Assembly: GCA_021808035.1 (NCBI GenBank)
Contig: JAKBCG010000089.1
Span: 1 to 8,761 of the forward strand
Length of the DNA: 8,761 nt
Source of the DNA: Pseudomonadota bacterium
GTDB taxonomy: Bacteria; Pseudomonadota; Gammaproteobacteria; Steroidobacterales; Steroidobacteraceae
Direction: 5' to 3'
Made by a program: the position numbers and the translations under genes. The notes beneath the pieces were generated by a model, which saw only the letters and a list, made by a program, of their open reading frames with translations, did not search any database and was not told the origin of the DNA. Shown piece by piece: positions 1 to 5,242 of the stretch. Numbering within the stretch: the first letter of the stretch is position 1; each line of letters opens with the position of its first letter.

Positions 1-1631
1 GTCGCGAGCACGCGACCGACGTTGAGCGTGACGTCGAGCCCGATCACGTCCGCGAGCTCGATCGGACCCATCGGCATCCCGAAGCGCCTGGCGACCTCGT
101 CGATCGTCGTGCCCGGCACGCCTTGCTCGTACGCGAAGATCGCTTCGTTCACGTACGGCAGCAGGATCCGGTTCACGACGAAGCCGGGCGCGCTCCGGCA
201 CGGCAGCGGCAGCTTGTCGAGCCGGCGGGTGAACGCGAGCGCGTTCTGCATCGCGTCGGGGCGGGTCCTCGCGCCCTGGACGACCTCGACGAGCGGCATC
301 TGCGCCACCGGATTGAAGAAATGGATGCCGACGAGCCGTGAGGGGTCGGCGAGCCGGGCGCCGAGGTCTTCCAGCACGATGCTCGAGGTGTTCGTCGCGA
401 ACACGGCGTCCGCCTTCAGGCGCGGCTCGATCGCCGCGTACAGCGCGCGCTTCGCGTCGAGGTCCTCGTAGATCGCCTCGATCAAGACGTCGGCGTCCGC
501 GACGCCGTCGCCCGCGACGTCGCCGCGCAGCCGCCGCAGCGCCGCCGCGACCGCGTCGGGATCCTTGAGCCGCTTCTCGAAGAATTTTCGCGCGCGCGCG
601 AGCGCGCCGTCGACGAGCGCGTCGGTGCGATCCTGCAGGGTCACGTCGAGGCCGCGGAACGCCGCCCAGGTCGCGATGTCCCCGCCCATCACGCCGGCCC
701 CGATCACGTGCACGCGCTTGAACTCGCGCGCGGCCTTGCCGCCGAGGCTCTTCATCCGATCCTGCAGCAGGAACACCCGGACGAGGTTGCGCGAGGAGGG
801 CGAGCACATCAGCTCGCCGAGCGACTGCGCTTCGCCGAGGTAGCCGCTGCGCGGCGAGGCGCCGTGGCGCCGCCACAGGTCGATGATCGCGAACGGCGCC
901 GGGTATTGATCCGGGCGTACGCGCCGCGCCACCTGCGCGCGCAGCCGGCCGGCGACCAGCGGACGCAACCGCGCGAGGTTCAGCAGCTTGTCCGCGACCG
1001 GCGCGGACCGCGGCGCCGGACGTTCGGCGATCAGCCGTTTCGCCGCGGCGAGCAGCTCGGCGCCCGGCACGAGACGGTCCAGCAAACCGAGCGCCGCGGC
1101 GCGTGCACCGTCGACCGGCTTGCCCTGGAGCATGAGCTCCATCGCCGCGCGGACGCCGATCAGCCGCACCGAGCGTACCGTGCCGCCGAACCCCGGGTGG
1201 ATCCCGAGCTGCACCTCGGGCATGCCGAGGGAGAGCTTGCTGTCGGCCGCGCCGACGCGATACCGGCACGCGAGCGCGATCTCGAGGCCCCCGCCGAGCG
1301 CGAAACCGTGGATCGCCGCGACCGTCGGGAACGGCAGGTCCTCGATCCGCTGGAATGCGATCTGTCCGGCGCGCACGAGCTCGAGGCCTTCCGCGGGCGT
1401 CCGGACCGCGGTGAATTCCTTGATGTTCGCGCCGGCGACGAAGCCGCTCTTCTTCGCCGAGCGCAGGATCAGCCCCGCGGGCCGCTTCGCGGCCAGGTCG
1501 TCGAGCCGTGCGGAGAGATCCGCGATCGCGGACCGCGACAGCACGTTCGTGGACGCTCCGGGGGCGTCGAAGATCAGGTGGACGATGCGGTCCTGATCCT
1601 CTTCCAGGTTCCAGTAGGCGTCGGCGGTCAT
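1..1631 (-). CDS. fadJ: FadJ-like fatty-acid oxidation multifunctional protein (enoyl-CoA hydratase / 3-hydroxyacyl-CoA dehydrogenase), partial
   Basis: This is the alpha subunit of the beta-oxidation complex. It hydrates trans-2-enoyl-CoA and then oxidises L-3-hydroxyacyl-CoA with NAD in the cytoplasm. I read 543 residues before the window edge; E. coli FadJ is about 714, so roughly 170 C-terminal residues, mainly the second dehydrogenase domain, are missing. The crotonase domain spans about residues 8-200, with the oxyanion segment AGANI (67-71) and both catalytic glutamates, Glu117 in GGGLE and Glu139 in PEVQLG. The NAD-binding domain starts near 305 with GAGVMGG (311-317) and ends its second strand in Asp334. 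TNTSS (413-417), His437 in HFFNP and Glu449 in LVEVV give the expected His-Glu pair, 12 residues apart. GGGLE and PEVQLG match FadJ better than FadB. The ATG has a well-placed AGGAG. It lies 31 nt after the EEP gene, probably in one transcript. No thiolase (fadI) is visible. The function is secure; FadJ rather than FadB is my inference. Confidence 0.95.
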   Translation of the reverse strand, partial: MTADAYWNLEEDQDRIVHLIFDAPGASTNVLSRSAIADLSARLDDLAAKRPAGLILRSAKKSGFVAGANIKEFTAVRTPAEGLELVRAGQIAFQRIEDLPFPTVAAIHGFALGGGLEIALACRYRVGAADSKLSLGMPEVQLGIHPGFGGTVRSVRLIGVRAAMELMLQGKPVDGARAAALGLLDRLVPGAELLAAAKRLIAERPAPRSAPVADKLLNLARLRPLVAGRLRAQVARRVRPDQYPAPFAIIDLWRRHGASPRSGYLGEAQSLGELMCSPSSRNLVRVFLLQDRMKSLGGKAAREFKRVHVIGAGVMGGDIATWAAFRGLDVTLQDRTDALVDGALARARKFFEKRLKDPDAVAAALRRLRGDVAGDGVADADVLIEAIYEDLDAKRALYAAIEPRLKADAVFATNTSSIVLEDLGARLADPSRLVGIHFFNPVAQMPLVEVVQGARTRPDAMQNALAFTRRLDKLPLPCRSAPGFVVNRILLPYVNEAIFAYEQGVPGTTIDEVARRFGMPMGPIELADVIGLDVTLNVGRVLA

Positions 1632-1638
1632 CGCAGTG

Positions 1639-1643
1639 CTCCT
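1639..1643 (-). promoter_or_regulatory. Ribosome binding site of the fadJ-like gene
   Basis: On the minus strand AGGAG lies 7 nt before the ATG at 1631. It fixes the start of the fadJ-like gene, which has no other evidence for its 5' end because the gene runs off the window on its 3' side. Confidence 0.75.
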
Positions 1644-1662
1644 CGTGAAGGATCGCGTGCGC

Positions 1663-2427
1663 TCAGGCGGCCCGCTGCGCGTGGGCACGGACCGTGAAGT
1701 CGCAGATCAGTGGCAGGTGGTCCGACAGGCGCACGTCGGGAATCTCGAACCGGTCGATCTCGATGTGCTCGCTGTGCAGGATGAAGTCGAGTTCCTTGCG
1801 GGGGCTGCGGCTCGGGTAGGACGGCAAGCCGCGCACGTTCGCGTTGCTGAGCCGCGCCGCCTCGGTGAACAGGTAGATCTCGTGGTCACCCCAGTAGGTG
1901 TTGAAATCGCCGGCGACGATCACGGGCTTGCGCGACTTGCGGATCAGGTCGTACAGGTGGCGCAACTGGTATTGGCGGTGGCGGAACTTGAGGCTGAGGT
2001 GCACGAGGAAGATCGCGACCTCGTCGAGCTCGAGCTCGATGATCAGCCGCTTGATCCCGGTATCGAAGTAGTGGAAGCGCTCGCCCTGCACACGCGGCGC
2101 CGCGAGGAATGCGTTCGACTGCTTGCGCACGATCGGCATCAGCTGGTTCACCGAGCTCACGCCGTACTTGCACTCGTAGGTCGAGTAGTGGCCGAGTGAA
2201 TGCGCGATGAACTCCGCCTGGTTCACCATCCCGGTGCGGATCGAGCCCGTGTCGACCTCGATCAGTCCGACGACGTCCGGATCCTCGCCCTTGATGAACC
2301 GGGTGATCTCGGTGAGGACCTGCGGGTTCGACCGCAGGTAGCCGGCGCCGGGCACCGGCAGGTGAAAGGCCGGGCCTACGCCGGTCGCGTAGCGGATGTT
2401 GTAAACCAGCAGTCGCACGCGCAACAT
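1663..2427 (-). CDS. Endonuclease/exonuclease/phosphatase (EEP, DNase I-like fold) family protein
   Basis: A 254-residue metal-dependent phosphoesterase of the EEP fold, which includes DNase I, exonuclease III, sphingomyelinases and inositol phosphatases. The substrate cannot be told from the sequence. All the usual active-site positions are present: Asn10 in VYNIR, Glu57 in LIEVD (metal ligand), His143 in LVHLSL, Asp174 and Asn176 in AGDFN, Asp214 in ELDFIL, and Asp236-His237 in SDHLPL. I chose the ATG at 2427 because the first beta strand of the fold (residues 2-12) begins right after it. The reading frame stays open further upstream, and a possible ATG at 2499 would add 24 Arg/Ala-rich residues unlike the family and overlap the start of the divergent gene. 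No clear Shine-Dalgarno precedes 2427, so the start is less certain than the family. I see no signal peptide or membrane segment, so it is probably cytoplasmic. It precedes fadJ by 31 nt and diverges from the TIR-like gene. Confidence 0.9.
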   Translation of the reverse strand: MLRVRLLVYNIRYATGVGPAFHLPVPGAGYLRSNPQVLTEITRFIKGEDPDVVGLIEVDTGSIRTGMVNQAEFIAHSLGHYSTYECKYGVSSVNQLMPIVRKQSNAFLAAPRVQGERFHYFDTGIKRLIIELELDEVAIFLVHLSLKFRHRQYQLRHLYDLIRKSRKPVIVAGDFNTYWGDHEIYLFTEAARLSNANVRGLPSYPSRSPRKELDFILHSEHIEIDRFEIPDVRLSDHLPLICDFTVRAHAQRAA

Positions 2428-2475
2428 TGTATCGGCGCAGGCCGCTGCGCGCACGGCGGCGGCGCCGAACCGACG

Positions 2476-2482
2476 AAGGAGG
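2476..2482 (+). promoter_or_regulatory. Strong but distant Shine-Dalgarno of the TIR-like gene
   Basis: AAGGAGG is a full anti-16S match, but it lies 15 nt before the ATG at 2498, longer than the usual 5-9 nt. No in-frame ATG, GTG or TTG lies between them, so the start at 2498 stands and the spacing is unusual. Confidence 0.5.
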
Positions 2483-2497
2483 CGTCGAGACGAGACC

Positions 2498-2953
2498 ATG
2501 TCCACACCCGCGAACCCGATCCGCATCTTCGTCACGCATGCGTGGGCCGAGAGCGACGAATACCTGCGAGTCTTCGAGTATCTCGAGGCGCCGGGCACGT
2601 TCTACTACGCGAATACCAGCGAGCCGCGCGCGCGGCGGCCGGCCGACCGCGAAGGCGAGCGCGAGGAACTGCGGCGACAGATCGCGCCCTGCGAGGCGCT
2701 GATCGCGCTCTGCTCGGTCCACCGCGCGGCGCCGGAACTGCTGATGTTCGAGCTGAATTTCGCGAAATCGGCGGATCGGCCGGTGATCGCGCTGGAGAAC
2801 TTCGGTTCGACCGAGCCGATCCCGAAGGCGATCCGCGATCTTGCCGATGAGATCGTTCCGTGGAACGAGCGCGAACTGATCGACGCGTTACGCCGCCAGG
2901 CGCGCCATCAGGAGACGACGCGCTGGGACACGATCGAATTCAAGCTCGACTGA
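2498..2953 (+). CDS. TIR-like (MTH538/ThsB-type) domain protein
   Basis: A 151-residue protein consisting almost wholly of one TIR-like domain of the MTH538/ThsB type (Pfam TIR-like, PF08937). Known relatives include ThsB of the Thoeris anti-phage system, a TIR enzyme that makes an NAD-derived signal after infection; other family members are uncharacterised. Family-like features are the first strand IRIFVTHAW (8-16), where ThsB-type proteins have a SHSW-like motif; the helix RRQIAPCEALIALC (59-72); FELNFAKSADRPVIAL (84-99), with Glu85 at the place of the candidate catalytic glutamate; and DEIVPWNERELIDAL (117-131). The Trp usually found shortly before that glutamate is absent. There is no signal peptide or membrane helix. 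It is the only plus-strand gene, divergent from the EEP gene and convergent, 5 nt apart, with the next one. No ThsA-like SIR2/SLOG effector is in the window. The fold is well supported; NADase activity and a defence role are inference. Confidence 0.85.
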   Translation: MSTPANPIRIFVTHAWAESDEYLRVFEYLEAPGTFYYANTSEPRARRPADREGEREELRRQIAPCEALIALCSVHRAAPELLMFELNFAKSADRPVIALENFGSTEPIPKAIRDLADEIVPWNERELIDALRRQARHQETTRWDTIEFKLD

Positions 2954-2958
2954 GGCGT

Positions 2959-3369
2959 TCAGGCCTTGGCAAGCCACTGCGGGACCGCGGTCTCGGCGGA
3001 GTCCGCGTCGCCGGGCCGCTCCTCGCTCGCGCGGCGCGGCTTCAAGGGCACCGGGGCGGCGCGCAGCGGCGTCGCGTTCGCCCGCGAGATCGACCCGAAT
3101 ATCTCGACGATCAGCGTCGCGCACTCGTCCGCGTCGTGGTTGGACATCTTGCGCACCGACGCGGCGACCGCATCTTCGCCGCGCAACGGCGGCACGCCGC
3201 TCATCGAGCGTCGCACGCGGGTGAACGATTCGCGCAGATCGCCTGGCAGCTGCTCCTCCTGCAGGTCCGCCAGATGTCGCCGGTACGCACTGATCAATCG
3301 TTGTTTGATCGGCGCGGACCGAACCAGCTCGAGAGTCGCATCGTGGAAGCGTTCCCAAGCATTGTGCAT
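2959..3369 (-). CDS. Small hypothetical protein, helical N-terminus and disordered tail
   Basis: I do not recognise this 136-residue protein. It looks genuine. The ATG at 3369 has AAAGGGG 6 nt upstream, the composition is protein-like, and it faces a 300-nt upstream gap that would hold its promoter. An ATG at 3405 would add 12 residues but has no better ribosome site. Residues 1-95 are predicted by eye to be amphipathic helices, with many charged residues, an ELPGDL-like turn (40-45 is QLPGDL), RGEDAVAASVRKMSNHDAD (63-81) and a short hydrophobic helix ATLIVEIFGSI (84-94). Residues 96-136 are rich in Pro, Ala, Arg and Glu, probably unstructured, and end in WLAKA. There is no signal peptide, transmembrane segment, Cys cluster or known catalytic motif. 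It is convergent with the TIR-like gene, the stop codons being 5 nt apart. It could be a small regulator or an adaptor for a larger protein, but this is a guess. Confidence 0.75.
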   Translation of the reverse strand: MHNAWERFHDATLELVRSAPIKQRLISAYRRHLADLQEEQLPGDLRESFTRVRRSMSGVPPLRGEDAVAASVRKMSNHDADECATLIVEIFGSISRANATPLRAAPVPLKPRRASEERPGDADSAETAVPQWLAKA

Positions 3370-3375
3370 GCAAGA

Positions 3376-3382
3376 CCCCTTT
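3376..3382 (-). promoter_or_regulatory. Ribosome binding site of the small hypothetical gene
   Basis: On the minus strand AAAGGGG lies 6 nt before the ATG at 3369. It decides this start over the in-frame ATG at 3405. Confidence 0.65.
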
Positions 3383-3450
3383 ACTCGAAACCGCCGGTTC
3401 TTCAAGTGGTTTCGAGGATGAATTCGGTGCGTGAGCTGAGATAAATCAAC

Positions 3451-3456
3451 GTTATA
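3451..3456 (-). promoter_or_regulatory. Possible -10 element upstream of the small hypothetical gene
   Basis: Minus-strand TATAAC matches the -10 consensus TATAAT at five of six positions and lies about 80 nt before the ATG at 3369, in the least GC-rich part of the window. No convincing -35 box is found 16-18 nt upstream, so this is a weak call. Confidence 0.25.
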
Positions 3457-3500
3457 GGATCGAAATATACAAGACCTTGCTGAGAACGCAATCAGGAATT

Positions 3501-3528
3501 TCGAACCGCGAACGCGGTCCCGGTTCGA
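3501..3528. repeat. Inverted repeat, 8-bp perfect arms (hairpin 1)
   Basis: TCGAACCG (3501-3508) is the exact reverse complement of CGGTTCGA (3521-3528), with a 12-nt spacer. Inside it CCGC and GCGG (3506-3509 and 3514-3517) can form a smaller competing stem with a GAAC loop. No T-run follows on either strand, so it is not a standard intrinsic terminator. Confidence 0.6.
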
Positions 3529-3556
3529 GTCGATGCCGGCAATCCCGCGGCTCGAC
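3529..3556. repeat. Inverted repeat, 9-bp arms with one bulge (hairpin 2)
   Basis: GTCGA-T-GCCG (3529-3538) pairs with CGGC-TCGAC (3548-3556), giving nine base pairs with a single bulged T and a 9-nt loop. It starts at the base after hairpin 1, so the two form a tandem structured element between the small hypothetical gene and the efflux operon. Confidence 0.55.
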
Positions 3557-3578
3557 GGCGGCCCATTAATCAGTAATT

Positions 3579-3606
3579 ACCTTAGAATATTCATATAACA
3601 TAAGGT
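3579..3606. repeat. AT-rich inverted repeat ACCTTA/TAAGGT
   Basis: ACCTTA (3579-3584) and TAAGGT (3601-3606) are perfect 6-bp arms around a 16-nt AT-rich spacer. On the plus strand a short T-run follows (3606-3610). No plus-strand transcript is expected to end here, and the stem is weak, so a terminator role is doubtful; it could equally be a protein-binding site. Confidence 0.3.
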
Positions 3607-3610
3607 TTTT

Positions 3611-3623
3611 AAACATAATGTTT
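3611..3623. repeat. 13-bp palindrome AAACAT-a-ATGTTT
   Basis: AAACAT (3611-3616) and ATGTTT (3618-3623) are perfect arms around one central base in AT-rich DNA. The symmetry and size would suit an operator for a dimeric regulator, but there is no matching second copy in the window. Confidence 0.3.
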
Positions 3624-3642
3624 TGGTGGTTTTGAGGCGTAT

Positions 3643-3663
3643 CCCATGGGCCTGCCTCATGGG
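3643..3663 (-). terminator. Weak hairpin after the MFS gene (possible end of the efflux operon)
   Basis: CCCATG and CATGGG form 6-bp arms about 6 nt beyond the TAG stop of the MFS gene. No U-run follows on the minus strand, so this does not meet the standard for an intrinsic terminator. It may only protect the transcript 3' end, or be chance; Rho-dependent termination in the AT-rich stretch beyond is an alternative. Confidence 0.2.
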
Positions 3664-3668
3664 CGCGT

Positions 3669-5222
3669 CTAATGTGCAGCGCCGGCGGCTGCGGGCGGCA
3701 ATCGGGCGCTCGGTCGTTCCGCGAGCCAGACCACCCCGATCATCAGCGCGAACGCCAGCGAGGACAGCCAGAACACGTCGATCGCCGCGAGGGTCTGGGC
3801 CTGGACATCGACCTGTCGGTTCACGAACGCTGCGATCTGTGGCGTCGACAGCCCGATCGCGTGGAGTGCGCCGAAATAGGCATGGATCGCCGGTTGCGCC
3901 GGCGTCAGCGATTCGACCAGGCGCGCGTGATGGAACTTCGCGCGATGGTCCCAGAGCGTGATCGCGAGCGAGGTGCCGAAACTCCCGGCGGTGATGCGCG
4001 CGAAGTTGGCGAGTCCCGAGGCGTCGGGGATCTTCGAGGTGGGAAGCCCCGCGAGGATCAGGTTCACCAGCGGCACGAAGAAGAACGCCATCGCGGCGCC
4101 TTGGACGATGATCGGGATGACCAGGACCTGGTAGCTCGCCTCGGTGTCATACGACGTGCGCATGACCAGCGAGATCGCGAACACCGCGAACGCGACGCTC
4201 GCGAGGATCCGCGAGTCGGTGCGTCCGATCCGCCGTCCGACGCCCGGGGACAGCAGCAACGCGAGCACGCCGACCGGCGCGGTCAACAACCCCGCCCAGG
4301 TCGCGGTGTAGCCCATCGTTTCCTGCAGCCACAACGGCAGCAGCACGACGTTGCCGAAGAACAGGCCGTAGCCGAGCGCGAAGGCGAGCGTGCCGCTCCA
4401 GAAGTTGCGGCGGGCGAACAGGCGCAGATCGACGATCGGATGCGGGTTCTCGACGAGGTCCCACACCAGGAACACGCAGAACCCGAGCGCCGCGACGCAC
4501 GCGAGCGCGACGATCGTGCGCGACGCGAACCAGTCGAGCTCCTCGCCCTTGTCGAGCAGGATCTGCAGCGATCCGACCCAGAGGATCAGCAGGCCGAGCC
4601 CGACCGCATCGACCGGCCGCGACGTGCGCGGCGTCTCCCGGGTCCGGTACACCCCCCAGGTCACCGCGGCCGCGAACACGCCGATCGGCAGGTTGATGTA
4701 GAAGATCCACGGCCAGGAGAGGTTGTCGGTGATCCAGCCACCGAGCATCGGCCCCATCACCGGCGCGACCAGGGTCGTCATCGCCCAGACCGCGAGCGCG
4801 GTACCCGCGCGCGATTTGGGGAACGTCGACAGCAGCAGCGACTGGGACAGCGGGATCATCGGTCCGGCGACTGCGCCTTGCAGAACCCGGAACAGCACCA
4901 GCATCTGCAGCGAGGTGGCGAGACCGCACAGCATGGAGAACAGCGTGAACGCGAGGATCGAGGCGACGAACAGCCGCACCGCACCGAAGCGCTGGGTGAG
5001 CCAGCCGGTCAGCGGGACCGAGACCGCGTTCGCGACCGCGAACGAGGTGATCACCCAGGTGAGTTCCGACGCGCCCGCGCCGAGGTCGCCGCCGATCGCG
5101 GACAGCGACACGTTCGCGATCGACGTGTCGAGCACGTTCATGAACGTCGCCAGCGCGAGCGCGAACGCGCCGACGACCTGCACGGCGCCGGTCAGCGGCG
5201 CCGGGTCCCCGTCCGGATTCAT
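3669..5222 (-). CDS. DHA2-family (EmrB/QacA-type) MFS multidrug exporter
   Basis: A 517-residue inner-membrane drug:proton antiporter of the DHA2 family, which has 14 transmembrane helices; the length fits. Typical motifs are present: LDTSIANVSLSAI in helix 1 (31-43), the motif-A loop GWLTQRFGAVRL (73-84), LFRVLQG with Arg112 (110-116), and antiporter motif C around GPMLGGW (157-163) followed by WPWIFYINLPIG (170-181). Hydrophobic segments continue to about residue 500, and a short Pro/Ala-rich tail ends in the cytoplasm. EmrB proteins usually work with an EmrA adaptor encoded beside them; here the adjacent adaptor belongs to an RND pump. The ATG is 7 nt after the RND stop codon, so the two are almost certainly cotranscribed, and a 7-bp hairpin sits directly against the ATG. 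The arrangement recalls mdtD after mdtABC. Substrates cannot be predicted. Confidence 0.93.
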   Translation of the reverse strand: MNPDGDPAPLTGAVQVVGAFALALATFMNVLDTSIANVSLSAIGGDLGAGASELTWVITSFAVANAVSVPLTGWLTQRFGAVRLFVASILAFTLFSMLCGLATSLQMLVLFRVLQGAVAGPMIPLSQSLLLSTFPKSRAGTALAVWAMTTLVAPVMGPMLGGWITDNLSWPWIFYINLPIGVFAAAVTWGVYRTRETPRTSRPVDAVGLGLLILWVGSLQILLDKGEELDWFASRTIVALACVAALGFCVFLVWDLVENPHPIVDLRLFARRNFWSGTLAFALGYGLFFGNVVLLPLWLQETMGYTATWAGLLTAPVGVLALLLSPGVGRRIGRTDSRILASVAFAVFAISLVMRTSYDTEASYQVLVIPIIVQGAAMAFFFVPLVNLILAGLPTSKIPDASGLANFARITAGSFGTSLAITLWDHRAKFHHARLVESLTPAQPAIHAYFGALHAIGLSTPQIAAFVNRQVDVQAQTLAAIDVFWLSSLAFALMIGVVWLAERPSARLPPAAAGAAH

Positions 5223-5242
5223 CGGCGGATCAGGTTCCGCCG
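5223..5242 (-). promoter_or_regulatory. Hairpin across the RND stop codon, abutting the MFS start codon
   Basis: On the minus strand CGGCGGA and TCCGCCG form a perfect 7-bp stem with a 6-nt loop, ACCTGA, that contains the RND stop codon. The 3' arm ends at the base before the MFS ATG, and the 5' arm holds GGCGGA, the nearest thing to a ribosome site. This geometry would favour translational coupling: ribosomes finishing the RND gene open the stem. The structure is seen; its role is inference. Confidence 0.4.

Larger units (their letters stand above)
3370..3668. other. Intergenic region of about 300 nt with two hairpins and an AT-rich stretch
   Basis: No gene is supported here. The part next to 3369 holds the ribosome site and probable promoter of the small hypothetical gene. 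Positions 3501-3556 contain two adjacent GC-rich inverted repeats. Positions 3563-3630 are markedly AT-rich, unlike anything else in the window, and contain short palindromes. Positions 3643-3663 hold a weak inverted repeat just downstream of the MFS stop codon. Short plus-strand frames across the region have no ribosome site and no protein-like composition. Confidence 0.7.

Noticed and set aside
1518..1531. Perfect 14-bp palindrome TCCGCGATCGCGGA and other GCGATCGC sites
   Set aside because: It lies in coding DNA and follows from frequent GCG and ATC codons; there is no array or fixed spacing.
708..1697. A 329-residue open frame on the plus strand across the fadJ-like gene
   Set aside because: It is antisense to a gene with every catalytic motif, and its own sequence shows no domain.
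2426..2431. TACAAT on the minus strand as a -10 box for the EEP gene
   Set aside because: It overlaps the chosen ATG, would start transcription inside the gene, and has no -35 box 16-18 nt upstream. A leaderless start at the GTG of codon 4 is possible but unsupported.
2499..2598. Upstream extension of the EEP protein to ATG 2499 or beyond, with an Arg-rich leader resembling a secretion signal
   Set aside because: The added residues are broken by arginines, with no continuous hydrophobic core, and the extension overlaps the divergent TIR-like gene. The fold begins right after the ATG at 2427.
3507..3540. GGTTCGAGTC resembling the T-loop of a tRNA
   Set aside because: The flanking bases do not form the 5-bp T stem and there is no acceptor stem, D arm or anticodon arm at the right distances.
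3633..3659. GAGGC/GCCTC arms as an intrinsic terminator of the efflux operon
   Set aside because: The stem is only 5 bp and is followed by A residues rather than a U-run on the minus strand.
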